From NCBI GenBank assembly GCA_039621445.1, contig CP154957.1, forward strand, positions 434,001 to 498,000: 64,000 nucleotides of DNA, written 5' to 3'. The notes below the pieces were generated by a model. It was not told the origin of the DNA. It saw only the letters and a list, made by a program, of their open reading frames with translations, and made no database searches. The translations under genes were made by a program, and so were the position numbers. Positions 33,258-44,259 of this stretch are shown in pieces. Positions within the stretch are counted from its first letter, which is position 1. Each line of letters opens with the position of its first letter. This DNA is from Euglena gracilis. Lineage: Eukaryota; Euglenida; Euglenophyceae; Euglenales.

Positions 33258-33321
33258 TCGGGGCTACCTGTGCGAGTGGGGCGAGTGGTTCCACCACGCG
33301 CCGCGGCGGCTCGTCCACCTG
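33256..33321 (+). CDS. Deg9-like protease exon (GYLCEWGEWF)
   Basis: It reads PRGYLCEWGEWFHHAPRRLV and HL, ending CTG|GTGTGT in phase 0. It sits where Deg9 homologues have a variable, acidic-to-basic stretch after VFTPLS. An in-frame TAA at 33247-33249 limits how far upstream the exon can begin. The AG at 33249-33250 would start it at 33251. The start is therefore approximate. Confidence 0.75.
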
Positions 33322-33593
33322 GTGTGTGCCGCCCGCCCGGCCGCACACAACAAAAAGGGGAGGGGCACCGACAAGAGCGATTCCTGACCCGGTGGATGTC
33401 CTGCCCAGCTGGTCGTGTAGAGGTGGTCCGCAGGCTTTTTTTTTTAGTCGGGTGCCTACCCCACCCCGGGGAGGGGGGGGATAGGGTTTCGGGGGGGGGG
33501 GGGGTTGGGCAGGTACCCCTGTCCGGCGACCAATCCCGTATTCGTTACCCTTTTGGCAAGGACCCACCGGACCCTGGGTACCCTGGGCTGCAC

Positions 33594-33719
33594 CGCCCTT
33601 TGATATAAGGAGGGCGTACGGGATTTAGGTGGGGCGGGGTGTCCCCCCCACCCCCCCCTCCTGGCCCGCAGTGGGGGGTCCGGACCACCCCCCCACCTGT
33701 ATCCTTATATCAAACCCTG
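33594..33719. mobile_element. Short relative of the CAGGGTTTGATATAAGG element
   Basis: TTTGATATAAGGAGGGCGTAC at the left and ATCCTTATATCAAACCCTG at the right bracket the same GC arm (TTTAGGTGGGG.., GGCCCGCAG, GGTCCGGACC). The extreme left end has decayed and no target duplication is clear. Confidence 0.7.
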
Positions 33720-33869
33720 CCCCTGGGGGGTGTGCCTGCTATGGGCAGGCACCCTACAGCACCCACCACCCCCTCCCCCCCGGTGCTAAAAAAAAAAAAG
33801 AGCCTGCTGGTCCCCCTGGTGGTCCCCCTCCCCGGGGCTAGAGGTGGCTGACTGCAGGGGGGGGGGGAT

Positions 33870-34320
33870 ATGCAACTTGCATAATTTGCATTTTTTTGCA
33901 TAATCAGGTTTTTCCGAAATTTGCATTTGCATTTTTTTGCATAAAATATTTTGCCCTAGAAAATTTTTTTGTGGTTGGTCGCCATATGTTTGCATTTTTT
34001 GCATTTTTTGCATAAAATATTTTGCCCTGGAAAAAAAATTTGTAGTTGGCCGCCATATGTCACGTTTTGTCTCTGGTCCCTCTGCAGTTGCCTGGGGTCT
34101 TTTGGGTCTCAGTGTTTGCCATTGCCTTCCAGGAGGTCTTTGTGAATCATTGACAGGTACACCGGCATTGTCACATGTTTACTGATTTTAGGCAGCAAAA
34201 CTCTGTTATATTTCAGCCTTTTCTCAGGGGTTTTATGCAAGTTGCATTTTTTTTGCATTTTTTGCATTTTTTTGCATTTTTTGACTTGCATAATTTGAAG
34301 GGCCAAGTTGCATTTTTTCC
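33870..34320 (+). repeat. GCATTTTTT-rich element, unoccupied relative of the 12.5-15.9 kb block
   Basis: ATGCAACTTGCATAATTTGCA at the left and AAGGGCCAAGTTGCATT at the right delimit two TGCATAAAATATTTTGCCCT units, a TTTTAGGCAGCAAAACTCTG segment and a poly-TGCA tract. The stretch at 34222-34235 (CCTTTTCTCAGG) is the intact counterpart of the site where the 3-kb element landed at 12801. Confidence 0.8.
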
Positions 34321-35034
34321 CTCCCCCTGCTGACTGGTTGCCGGTCGGCTCCGGACCCCCCACAGGGGGTCCGTCAGGCAAGCGTCCAACAGTGCCCCCC
34401 CCCACTGCAAACGGGCGACGCCAAAGGTAGAACTTTTTCGAAGAAGCAAAACAAATCCATATGGTCTTTGGTTATTTTGGATTGAGGGAGTGACCCCCCC
34501 CCTGTCACTGCCCCCCCCCCCCTGTCATTGGCAGGATGGCTTTGGTTGCCTCCCTGGCACTGTGGTCCCGGCTCATTGCTCAACACCATTCAAACGCAAT
34601 TCTTATTTGACTTATTTCCAAGTTTTAATCCGTTAGATTTCTGAAATTTGAAGAAAATTACAACAAGTCACCGTCATCATGCACCATAGCACTCCGGGGG
34701 GGGGTCCCCCTCCCATCCATCTGTTATGGGCAGATGGACGGGAGGGGAAAATCACCCTTTGACCCGGGGTGTGGGGACGGCGGGTTTTTGGGTGAATAGT
34801 GCAATGGGTGCCATGGCCCGATGATTTATAATGAGAAGTGTAACGGGAAAATTGATGGATCGGCCCAAGCCAGGACCCATAACCAACCAGGACAGGCGGG
34901 GGGGGGGGGGCTGCTAGAGGCAAGCATCAAGTCTCTCTCTCCTATTGAGTTGAGAAAAAAAAACCGATCATCATTATCACGGCCGTTATCATGATGATCA
35001 CCAGCAGTAATAACAGAAAAGTTTGCAATAAAAA

Positions 35035-35145
35035 ATAAAGACAAATAAATTATTATTGTAGTAATACATTATTATATTATTATATATTAATACAATAAAT
35101 ACCCTGAGACCGCATTTATTATTTTTTCTATTTTTTCCCCACCAT
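35035..35145. repeat. AT-rich simple sequence
   Basis: ATTATTAT/ATAAATA tract without coding or RNA features, about 70 bp before a protease exon. Confidence 0.7.
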
Positions 35146-35210
35146 GGCATGTATCCATCAAATGATTAAACAATGCATTCGACCGATCCCCCTTGCTGGT
35201 ACCCCATCAG

Positions 35211-35297
35211 GCCATCTTTGGGAGGAAGGCGAACCCAGAGGAGCAGCCTGTCGTACTGACATCCATCCTGCTGCACAAGATCAACAAGGGCTACAAT
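35211..35297 (+). CDS. Deg9-like protease exon, second PDZ-like region part 1
   Basis: Acceptor TACCCCATCAG and donor AAT|GTGTGC enclose 29 codons: AIFGRKANPEEQPVVLTSIL, LHKINKGYN. This matches the Deg9 segment GEQIVILSQVLANEVNIGYE (EQ.V.L..(V/I)L...(V/I)N.GY). Phase 0 at both ends agrees with neighbours. Confidence 0.9.
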
Positions 35298-35599
35298 GTG
35301 TGCATCTGTTGGTTGTGCTCTGGAAGGGGGATCTCCTGTGTCTGTCTGTCTGTGAAGTATGTGGGTGTCTGTCTGTATGCGTGCGTGTTGTGTGTGTGAA
35401 AGGGTGGATGGGTGGGTGGGTGGTTGCGCACTCGTGGGTGTATGGTACATGTGCGTTTTTAGACATGTTGCACATTGCAATTTACAGATTTGGGTCAGTT
35501 TATTTGCGTTTGAACCCCACATTTGCGACCCTCAAAATATTGAAACAGAGGAGAGCCCCTCCCCTTTATTACCCCCTGGGGGTTATTAGCCCGGAGGGG

Positions 35600-35765
35600 G
35601 GTTAAATATAAATATAATAAATATTATATATTTATTATTATTATTAAATTAAATTAGAAAAAAATTAAATTATTATTATATATTTATTATTATTATATTT
35701 ATTATTATATAAATATTATTAAATATAAATATAATATAAGTATAATCAAGGCTTAATTATATATG
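35600..35765. repeat. AT-rich simple sequence (TTATTA/ATATAA)
   Basis: Nearly pure A/T with ATTATTATTAT runs. No gene content. Confidence 0.8.
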
Positions 35766-36400
35766 TGTCCCCAGAAGTGGTCCGCATTTAAGGGTCCTCC
35801 ACAAATATGCTTTTTTGCCACGCCACGACGGTGCAAAAAGGCATTGTTTTGGGCGATTTTCTTTTGAAAACCCGTCATCAGTTCTCGACGATGCTGACCA
35901 GTCTCAGATTTTGCCCCCGTTTGTTTTTGTTGTTGTTTTCTCTGTTGGTTTTTCAGTCGAAGTTTGGTGTTTGGCCCCAAGGGAGGGGGACATAGGATGG
36001 TGGTTACAAGTGGGAGGGCTGCAGTATCAACTCCAGGTAAACCCTTTCGTGTATATTTTTGCATTAATTTTTTGATCAAGGTTCTGCTGTTGAGTTGTTC
36101 ATGCCAAATAAGGTGACATTTGCATGCTGTCCCCTACATTGTCTCCGACTTTTTTTTGGATTTGGAATGTCTAATAATGATTTTCTGAACGCCGAAACTT
36201 CATGGACGACGTTTTCTTTTTTTTCAGATTTTTTTCTGGGGACATGGGAGAAGGCCATATTTCTGGGAAATCCCAAAGGGCAAACTTCTGGAATTTTCTG
36301 AAACTGAAAGTTCATACAACACGGTCAGGCATGCAACGGGGGATTGCAAAATATCAGAATTTGAAAGATCTGTTTTTCCAGTCCATTCAAAGCTCTCTTT

Positions 36401-36640
36401 TGCAAAAAAAAAATGTTTTGCAAACAACAGAAGATGTTTTGTTGTTTTGAAAAAAACATGTTTTGCATGTTTTGCGAAACGTGCAAAGCACGTTTACCAT
36501 GTAAAACATGTTTTGCATGTTTTGCATGTTTGCATGTTTTACATGCAAAACATGCAAAACGTTTTGCATGCTTTGTTCACGCAAAGTGCCAAAGCATGAC
36601 GTTTTACCTGAAGCAAAACGCCTTGCTTCATGCATGACGT
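36401..36640. repeat. ACATGTTTTGCATG palindromic cluster
   Basis: Multiple copies of CATGTTTTGCATGTTTTGC and the reverse GCAAAACATGCAAAAC alternate. GTAAAACATG (36510) pairs with CATGTTTTAC (36533), giving overlapping hairpins. It lies just before a protease exon in its upstream intron. Confidence 0.8.
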
Positions 36641-36700
36641 ATTGAGTTGCTTACGCCATTTGTGATCGGACCTTTTCTCGCCCCTGCCCCCGCCCCCCAG

Positions 36701-36837
36701 AGCCAAGCCGAGGCCCCGTACACCGAATGCCGCGTCATCAAGCTGAACGACCAGCTCATCCTCAACCTGCGGCACATGGTGGAGCTGTGGCAGGAGAACA
36801 CCTTGCCGTTCGTGACGCTGGAGCTGGAAGACAACAG
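36701..36837 (+). CDS. Deg9-like protease exon, second PDZ-like region part 2
   Basis: After acceptor CGCCCCCCAG it reads SQAEAPYTECRVIKLNDQLI, LNLRHMVELWQENTLPFVTL, ELEDN, with donor ACAG|GTGGCT in phase 2. Deg9 has VLKFNGIPIRNIHHLAHLIDMCKDKYLVFEFEDN at this place. The N....(N)L.H(M/L)(V/I)(E/D) and FE(F/L)EDN ends are clear matches. Confidence 0.92.
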
Positions 36838-37122
36838 GTGGCTGCGTCCCCCGGCGTGTCGGTCAGTGGACCCCAGCCTGAAAAGTGGGGAAGGCCTGTG
36901 CCAGTGCAACGTTGTGAGCAGTGTGGTTTTGGTCCAATTGAGGTCAGTCTTTGTATGCTCAAATATTTCAACACGACACATTTACAGCAGTTATTCGATA
37001 TTTGAATTGATGGGGCCGTTATGAATGGGGGGGTGGTCATCAGAGAGCCTCGGTGTAAAAGGGGGGTCTTTATTACACCCCCGTGGATGACAGAGAACCC
37101 CCAGAGTTTTCAAAAGGCCCTT

Positions 37123-37320
37123 GATCAGGCTTCTTTTTAAGTCAGCAGACCCCCCCCGGTTGGGTGGGTGTGTGCGGGCAGGACGCTCCCCCCCCCCCCC
37201 CCGGGGGGGGGTCCCGCGCCGGAGGCGCTGGGTATACCTTTTCGGCGCAAAGCGCCGAAAATTTTTGGAAATTGCCTTTAACGGGCCCGATTTTGGGGGG
37301 GTCCCCGCCAAGCACCTCTG
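37123..37320. repeat. Left part of a CAGGCTTCTTTTTAAG MITE
   Basis: CAGGCTTCTTTTTAAGTCAG begins it, and the C/G hairpin, GGGTATACCTTTTCGGCGC core and GGAAATTGC..TTAACGGGCCCG follow. Base for base this is close to the complete MITE 49263-49542. The right terminus is missing, replaced by the minisatellite that follows. Confidence 0.75.
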
Positions 37321-37321
37321 A

Positions 37322-37428
37322 TGATGCTGGGCGATGCTGGGCGATGCTGGATTTTTGGAGACCAGAGGTGGGGTTCCGATGCTGGGCGATGCTGGGCGAT
37401 GCAGGGCGATGCTGGGCGATGCTGGCAT
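37322..37428 (+). repeat. GATGCTGGGC decanucleotide minisatellite
   Basis: Two runs of three and five GATGCTGGGC units around a short spacer. It begins where the 37123 MITE breaks off. Confidence 0.9.
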
Positions 37429-37773
37429 TTTTTTTGTATTTTTGAGAATTGAACTATTTTTGGGATAATTTTCCCACAAATCTCCAGTTTTACACCCATT
37501 TTGGCCATAATGGGTCAATTTTTGCTAATTTGGGGGCTATTTATCACTAATTTGGCAAATATTGGGTTAATTGGGGCCTTTTTGAGCAGATTTTATGGCA
37601 TTTTTGGCCATTTTGCGCCTTTTTTGGTGATTTTGGGTCATTTTTTCACAATCTTTTGTAGACATTGTTGGCATTTTTGGGCAATTTTTGGTTATTTTGG
37701 TTGCTTTTTGGGGCTTTTTGTGGTCAATTTTTGGGCTTTTGTGGTTATTTTGGTTTGATCAGGAGCCAACGGA

Positions 37774-38225
37774 TGAATACTGGACAGATGATGGACAAGA
37801 TGCAGATGCTACAAGATGCCGATGCGGGACAAGATGCAGATGCTGGACAAGATGCAGATATTGGACAAGATGCCGATGCTGGACAAGATGAACTGGATGC
37901 AGTTGCTGGACAAGATGCCGATGCTGGACAAGATGCAAATGCTAGACAAGATGCAGATACTGGACAAGATGCCGATGCTGGACAAGATGAACTGGATGCA
38001 GACACTGGACAACATGCAGATGCAGTTGTTGGACAAGATGCCGATGCTGGACAAGATGCAGATGCTAGACAAGATGCAGATACTGGACAAGATGCCGATG
38101 CTGGACAAGATGAATTGGATGCAGACACTGGACAACATGTAGATGGTGGACAAGATGCAGTTTCTGGACAAGAAGTAGATGGTGGACAAGATGCAGTTGC
38201 TGGACAAGAAGCAGATGCTGGACAC
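37774..38225 (+). repeat. 18-bp minisatellite GATGCTGGACAAGATGCA
   Basis: About 24 variable units (GATGC(T/C)GGACAAGATGC(A/C)) form a higher-order pattern in which a GAACTGGATGCA variant recurs. All units are multiples of 6 bp, so the array stays open in several frames. One frame encodes DADAGQ repeats and another MLDKMQ repeats. It lies just upstream of the presumed last protease exon, but I have no evidence that it is translated. Confidence 0.9.
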
Positions 38226-38288
38226 CGCCCGCCCGCCCCACACCTTCAGTTTACCGAAGCCAGCCCCTGAGCCGGCGCGGTATGGGTT

Positions 38289-38396
38289 GTGCCGGGCTGC
38301 TGAGCTCGGTCACGGCATCCCCTCAGGCTACGGCTTTGGCACTGCCACACAAACAGCTCCATGGGCTGATGGGCAAGCTGCGAGGAGAAGAACTGG
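38289..38396 (+). CDS. Possible C-terminal Deg9-like exon (GHGIPSG)
   Basis: The frame reads CRAAELGHGIPSGYGFGTAT. Deg9 proteins have a conserved near-C-terminal motif of the form IL..(Y/H)GIPS, and this is the only such motif downstream on this strand. The upstream splice site is not identified, nor is the VAVLE-type strand expected between EDN and this motif. The stop or next donor (ACTG|GTATTG at 38396) is also uncertain. Confidence 0.45.
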
Positions 38397-38499
38397 TATT
38401 GTTTCGAAAACTTTCGCGTGTTGTTCTGTCCATCAAGCATCGTTTTAATTTGCCCGTATCGTGGCATAATTATTATTTTATTCATCATTGAATTTTTTT

Positions 38500-40845
38500 T
38501 TCATTCATCGGTGATTCTTATCGGTTTTGCAGTCGCCGCCGGGGTGAAGCGAGGCCTGGCACGAGGGGGTGCCTGCCGCCAACCTTCAGCCTGCCCCGGG
38601 TCTCTCACGGCTGGCATTAGTCGCCGCCCTCTCTGCATGCGCTGGGGCCATGCATTCCCTTAACCGCTGTGTGGCATTGCCCCTGGGCGACGGTCGGGAT
38701 GGTTTTTGAGAATGGGTGGGTTTGAGCCCCAGGGTCACGGGGGTCAGTCTGTCTGGTGGTTGGTGGACCCCTGCGGGGAGTGCTATGGTTGGGTTCGGGG
38801 GGGGGGGGTGATGCAAACGCGTTTGTTGGATTTTTTTTTTTTTCAAAATATGTGTTATTTGCGTCGCGGTTTTGTATGTCCCCCAATTTTTTTTAAAAAA
38901 AAACTCACCACACCCCTTTTCTCGTCCAGGATTTGAAGCGCACAACTCTGGGTATGAGGGACTGAATTGAGAAATCGAAAGGGTCCATCAACAGCGGCGG
39001 AGAAGGGCAGACATGCTGACACACCTTTGTTTGGTTATGCGCCACCCACCCCACCAGGGGTGCAACCCATGCCTGGTGGACCCGTGGAAAAGCACCCATC
39101 CCCCTCTCCCCCAAGGTCACTATGTGAATGCATGGCTGGGGCTGCCTGTGCGGTGGCATGGACAGGATCTGTTGCCCCAAGTGAACGGTGGGCTGCATCC
39201 ACCAGCCGGGTCGTCACTCCCGTCAGGTCTGTTGCATTGTTCTGTCCCAAAGTCGGGTCATTACTGTGCCAGCTGAGAATTGTTGTCAGGGTTGTCAGGG
39301 CTGTCGCGCCTCTTGTGTCGGTGGCTGGCCTCACATGGAGGGGGGGGGGGCTGTGCAAGGATGGATATTGATATTGACTTTCGGGGGGGGGGGTCCCGAT
39401 AAATTTGGATAGATTGAGTTCCCATAAAAGTTGATAAACCCAATACGATCATTTTGGTTCCCCGATGTCCTCATAAAATGGAGAATCCCAAATTGCCCCC
39501 AAAAAAAAAACAACAAAGAGTATGTCCCCCCCCCAATAAAGCCGGTATTTCACCATATTTTTCGGACCCGATAAACTCAAGATCGTCAATAAGGCCGATA
39601 TGGGCCGATATCCAATATCCATCCTTGGGCTGTGCCTAGTCTGACCCACCTGGGGGGGGGGGGAGGGGCATTTTGCCCTCTGTGGATTTTTGGCCGTAAA
39701 AGTGTGTTTCCGACGACACAGGATCTTGTAAATCAATTGTTGCATCTGTTGAGCCATTGAACGTTTTAGATCTTTTACAGTTGGGAATGTTGATGGTGGA
39801 ACCCACCACACAGGCTGTGGGTCATACCTGACCCCTTGGGTCATGGCATTCTATCCAGGCTGAAAGAGCCGCCCGGCATTCCATCGCTAAAGGCGCCAGA
39901 AATCTTGGCCTTTCTTCTCTCCAGTTAATATTCCCGTCCAAATGACATTATCCGCAGGACCTGAAATTGGCAAATAACACACCCCCAGTTGTTGCGCAAC
40001 GTTTGCAAGAAAATCCAATTTGTGAGAAGACAAATATGAGAGATATTTTATGGGTATCACAAAGATGTTTCGGAAATTTGGGCAAGGACACAAAGAAATC
40101 TTCTGAAAAAAGGAACCTTTCATGTGCAGTGCACCTTAAGTCACCTAAGGTCGCGTTTGTCTCTAAATTCACACGTTCGGTTGACGGTTCCCCCAAAATA
40201 ACACCCTCCAAATATGTTCCTCATTGGTGGTGGACTTCGCCCAATTAAATCATACTCACAGGGAGTAATTCGGAGGTCAATTGGGGGGGGGGTGTTTCAT
40301 TGTATTGTCATATTTTAGATGTTATTTCTGATTTTTGGGACTCAACAGAAATAGCATTATTTGTATTTTTTTTGCTGCAGCTGCTGTTTTTTTAATTGCT
40401 TTATATATGATTATGCCCTTGATTGTTTAATTTTAAAGTACAATATGGAGTATTTATTTGTTTTATTATTTTTTCATTTTCATGTATTGGATTTGTGTGC
40501 GACATACGGATCAAAAGAACAATAAGTCAGCTATAATATGTTTGTGCACATCCATACCCAGAGATGCATTATTTGTTAATTGCAGGCCCATGGCACACAA
40601 CTCGGCGCAGCGTACTGATGTGCAGACCTCCTTCTCCTTCTCTGCAGTACGGCAACCCCAAGGTATGGCAAGCAGGGCATTGCTCAAGAAAATTTGCCTC
40701 CCCCCGGGGGTCCAGCCTGCCGAACAGGGGGCGTTCATTGGGCATGGGGGTACGATTTCTGTGCAGATAAGGATTATGGTGGCAATCTAGACGGTCTGAA
40801 CACCCCCTGTTCATTGGGCAAGGGCGTTCATTGGGCATGGGGGGG
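38500..40845. other. Probable intergenic region after the protease gene
   Basis: No supported exon. A GC-richer patch at 39117-39230 reads YVNAWLGLPVRWHGQDLLPQ in one frame, with an AG upstream and GT downstream, but I see no family match. A short YGNPK-type open stretch at 40649 has splice-like borders only. Confidence 0.35.
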
Positions 40846-40847
40846 GA

Positions 40848-41090
40848 GGTATGTATGTATGTAGGTATGTATGTAGGTATGTATGTATGTAGGTATGTAT
40901 GTATGTATGTATGTATGTAGGTATGTATGTATGTATGTATGTATGTATGTATGTATGTATGTATGTAGGTATGTATGTATGTATGTATGTATGTGTGTGT
41001 GTGTATGCGTGTATGTATGCATGCATGTATGTGTGCATGTGTGCATGCATGCATACCTGTATGTGTGCATGCATATGCATGTATGTATAT
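40848..41090 (+). repeat. (GTAT)n/(GTAG) microsatellite
   Basis: Tetranucleotide ATGT array with periodic AGGT variants, passing into TGCATG-rich sequence. It accounts for the Tyr/Val/Cys and His/Thr/Tyr frames. Confidence 0.95.
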
Positions 41091-41104
41091 TATATATTGC
41101 AGAT

Positions 41105-41400
41105 ACATACCCTAGCTGGAAAATTTGGGCTGGCTGGAAAAAGGTTGCTGGCTGACCCCCCCCCCATTGGATTGATTTCGGTCTGGAACTGGGCCCGACC
41201 TGCGGTCGAACTGGGAAGCAAAAGTTGAAATGCAAGAATGTCAAAAAACTGCCAATTAAGCAAGAAATCGATTTTTTTTTACCCCAAATTTGCCCCGGCC
41301 AGCCCTTTTCTGACCCATTCCTGCCATCATTGGCCCCTTTTTTAGCCAAAAATCGTCACTGTCCAGCCGCCCAAAGGGCGCTGGAAATAAATACTCCCTG
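41105..41400 (-). repeat. Dispersed repeat family R1, inverted copy
   Basis: On the minus strand it has the R1 order: GCGCCCTTTGGGCGGCTGG, GGACAGTGACGATTTTTGGC, TTGGGGTAAAAAAAAATCGAT and CCAGCCAGCCCAAATTTTCC. It is placed directly between two large tetranucleotide arrays. Confidence 0.75.
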
Positions 41401-41465
41401 TTGGGGGGGGGAGGGGGGGCCGTCTGGAATGTCACCTTAGTGTTCATTGGGCTTGGGGGGGAGGG

Positions 41466-41826
41466 GTACATACATACATACATACATACATACATACATA
41501 CATACATACATACATACATACATACATACATACATACATACATACATACATACATACATACATACATACATACATACATACATACATACATACATACATA
41601 CATACATACATACATACATACATACATACATACATACACACATACATAACTACATACATACATACATACATACATACATACATACATACATACATACATA
41701 CATACATACATACATACATACATACATACATACATACATACATACATACATACCTACATACCTACATACATACATACATACATGCATACATGCATACATA
41801 CATGCATACATGCATGTGTGTGTATA

Positions 41827-41910
<84 letters not shown>

Positions 41911-41995
41911 AACGTATGGATGGATGGATGGATGGATGTATTGATGGATATCTAAAATACATATTACATATATATATATATATATATATAAATGT
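41466..41995 (+). repeat. (CATA)n, (TATATG)n, (GGAT)n and (AT)n compound microsatellite
   Basis: More than 330 bp of CATA tetranucleotides is followed by about 90 bp of TATATG hexamers, a short GGAT run and an AT run. A compound array with four unit types in order. Confidence 0.97.
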
Positions 41996-42062
41996 ATTTT
42001 GAAAAAAAAATTGAATTTTGAGGTTGAAAACAACTGCCCACGTCGTCCGCCCTGTTCCTCAG

Positions 42063-42254
42063 AGCCGGTGCATGACCGCTCCGTGCCGTACGTCCCCAGC
42101 TGGGCCCGCACACTGCGCCTCGGCGACGCGCTCCTGCTGTCGCTGTGCGCCGCCGCCGCGGGTCTTCTGGTCGCTGCCCGGCGGCTGTTGCGGCCCGGCG
42201 TTGAGCCGGCGCCGCTGGGCGCCGCCCTCGCTGGCCACGTTTATGCACTGCAGG
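42063..42254 (+). CDS. Exon of unidentified gene with hydrophobic helix
   Basis: It follows acceptor CTGTTCCTCAG and ends near CTGCAGG|GTGTGC. It is about 70% GC with strong G/C third positions. It reads EPVHDRSVPYVPSWARTLRL, then a hydrophobic stretch LLLSLCAAAAGLLVAA ended by Arg residues, then a Leu/Pro/Ala-rich tail. The hydrophobic run is long enough for one membrane-spanning helix with a positively charged flank. I do not recognise the family. It is the first exon-like island after the protease gene and may belong to the gene ending at 53058. Confidence 0.6.
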
Positions 42255-42289
42255 GTGTGCCCCGCCCATCTGTCTGGTGTCTTGGGTGG

Positions 42290-42480
42290 TAATGAGAACC
42301 ACGGGTTATCGCCATGCCCCCCGACCCGTTCCGAGAATTTTTTTTTTCAGTCGTGAGCGACTGGAGCCCACCTTTCCACCTCAGTTTGATCCCCAACCCC
42401 CGAACGCCAAGCCCAAGTTATTCAGCTGACAAGGGGTCCAAACTGGGTTGGATCAGCCAACTCATCCCCTGTCCATGGCA
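42290..42480 (+). repeat. Dispersed repeat R3, copy 2
   Basis: It matches 29040-29250 block for block, including TTTTTCAGTCGTGAGCGACTGG and GGGTCCAAACTGGGTTGGAT. Confidence 0.8.
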
Positions 42481-43142
42481 GCACGCGCGGCGACCTACTG
42501 GTCCAGCGTTGTGTGTTTTAGGCATGTTGCAAAGTGCGAGGTGCAAATTGCAAATTTGAAGAATTCCAAGAATGGTTTCTGTAAATGCAAACATGCCATA
42601 AACCAACACAATGACAGGCGCGTGGCGTCCAGCGGCGACCCCCGGGGCGGCGGCGCCAGTACGCGCCCACTGAGGCACTGAACCCCTGCATCGCCCCCCC
42701 CCAGGAACTAGCTGCTGCCTGCTCGGTTTTTTTTTTGTATATCAGTGCCCTCTTTCCTTGACGTGATTTTGATTCCACTGCGCAGAGCTCTGTAGGGTAT
42801 GGGCCCTCCTGCTACCAGGAGGGTAGCTCCAGCTTCTGCAGGATGCCATTTGCTCGATTTCATTTTTTTCACTTTTTTTTCCTCAGAACTATCATTTCAC
42901 TTCAGCAAATATTTGAATTTTCTTTTTTTTAAAGAAAAACGTTTTCAGCCCCCTTGTTGCTCGGGTTGTTATTTTTTCATTGAGCTACCGCATGGACGCA
43001 CCAACCCCAGAATTGAAATTTTTTGGGTGTTTTGTTATGCACTTACCCTCCCAAAATGTTGTGTGTGACCCCACAGGGGGAGCCTTCGAACCTCCTTTTT
43101 GTTCACAACCCCTCCCCCCGGTGCGCAAATTGTCGCCCGCAG

Positions 43143-43212
43143 GTCCGCCCCGGGGATTCGGCGCGGGCGGGCCGGGGATGCCCGGCGGCTTCGGCGCCGG
43201 CGCGCCGGGCAG
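43143..43212 (+). CDS. Gly/Pro-rich exon of unidentified gene
   Basis: Acceptor TGTCGCCCGCAG and donor GGCAG|GTTTGG bound 70 bases reading PPRGFGAGGPGMPGGFGAG. The tandem GFGAG(G/A)PG(M) pattern is low-complexity and unstructured by inspection. Composition and splice borders support an exon, but no function can be inferred. Confidence 0.55.
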
Positions 43213-43579
43213 GTTTGGGGTTCCGCCCAGGCCCCGGTTTTCCCCTGCCGTCCCCCCCCCTTTAGTTGCATTACGTCTTCTTGTCCGTTTACAGCCAGTG
43301 CCAAATTGGCTTCCGGCCCAGTGTGTTGTGTGGTGAGTGGCCAGGGACCCCTTATACCAGTACCCCCGTGTTGCCCCCCCTGGCCGGGTGAGCGAATCTG
43401 GTGTAATTCCAAAGCTGTAGGGGACGCGCACTCAGCATGGGTGGTGTTGGCTTCAGGAGGCTGGAGCCCTGGGGTTACTGAGAGAATCCTTGGTCCCTGG
43501 CCATGGATTCATTCAACACTTGTGTGACACCCCTGGGGGTTTTCAAGGGTAGATGGGTGGGTTGGGGCTGGAACCAGGC

Positions 43580-43955
43580 ATTATTTTTAAGGCGAAACTT
43601 CTCAAAAAAAATTTAGGCTTTTGAAGGTTTTTTTTTAAAGGGGTTTTAAGGTTTTTTAAGGCATTTTGAAGGTTGCAAGAGTTTTTTGAGGCTTCCATTT
43701 TCCATTGGCAGTCAAAGAGCATTCTGGGCATCGAACCAACGTTGGTCCAAGTTGAAATCAAACCCATCTTTTTGAGTTTTGGGTGGATACACAATGTCCG
43801 GCGATTCCAAAAATCATGTTTTCCCGGAGTTGGCTTGTTTTGTCAAGGTTTTCGAGTTCATTTTTTGCTTGAAATTCGAAAAAATTTCCAGGACCAACTT
43901 TTTAGGGTTTTAATGGTTTTTTCGGGTTCTTTAAAGCGCCTTAAAAAAAATGCCG
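43580..43955 (+). repeat. Dispersed repeat family R2, copy 2
   Basis: It shares with 17715-18058 the blocks GTCAAAGAGCATTCTGGGCAT, TTTTTGAGTTTTGGGTGGAT, CCCGGAGTTGGCTTGTTTTG and TTTCCAGGACCAACTTTTTA. Confidence 0.8.
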
Positions 43956-44259
43956 CCTGAAACCCCCCCCCCCCCGTGGTGGATTGTGCCGCGGGTCAGC
44001 CCATCCTGGTTGAAGGCCAGACCATGGACTGGAAAACTTCCCAAGGGTTTTCTGCCGATTTTGGGTGGGTGGATGGGTGGGCCGACCCCCTCGGGGGGGG
44101 GGGGGTCGTGCGTGGGTGCGTTTTTGAACAAAGTTGGTGGGTTTGAGCCGGGGGAAAGTGCAACCCCCCCCCCGTGCCTGAGGAGAATTGTCCAGCAGGA
44201 GCCTGGGGCCACAGGTGCCTACACCCGGGGCCCCGGCCGACCGCTTCCGCCCCCCGCAG

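Noticed and set aside
37665-38270. 201-codon DADAGQ-repeat protein as a separate gene
   Set aside because: The 18-bp minisatellite is open in several frames on both strands. No start context or splice evidence.
41256-41911. Long Tyr/Val/Cys/Met and Tyr/Ile/His/Thr frames
   Set aside because: Tetranucleotide CATA array. No splice sites or coding bias.
42985-43431. Collagen-like or proline/glycine-rich minus-strand protein
   Set aside because: It is the reverse of the better-supported + strand exon at 43143-43212 and adjoining C/G-rich DNA.
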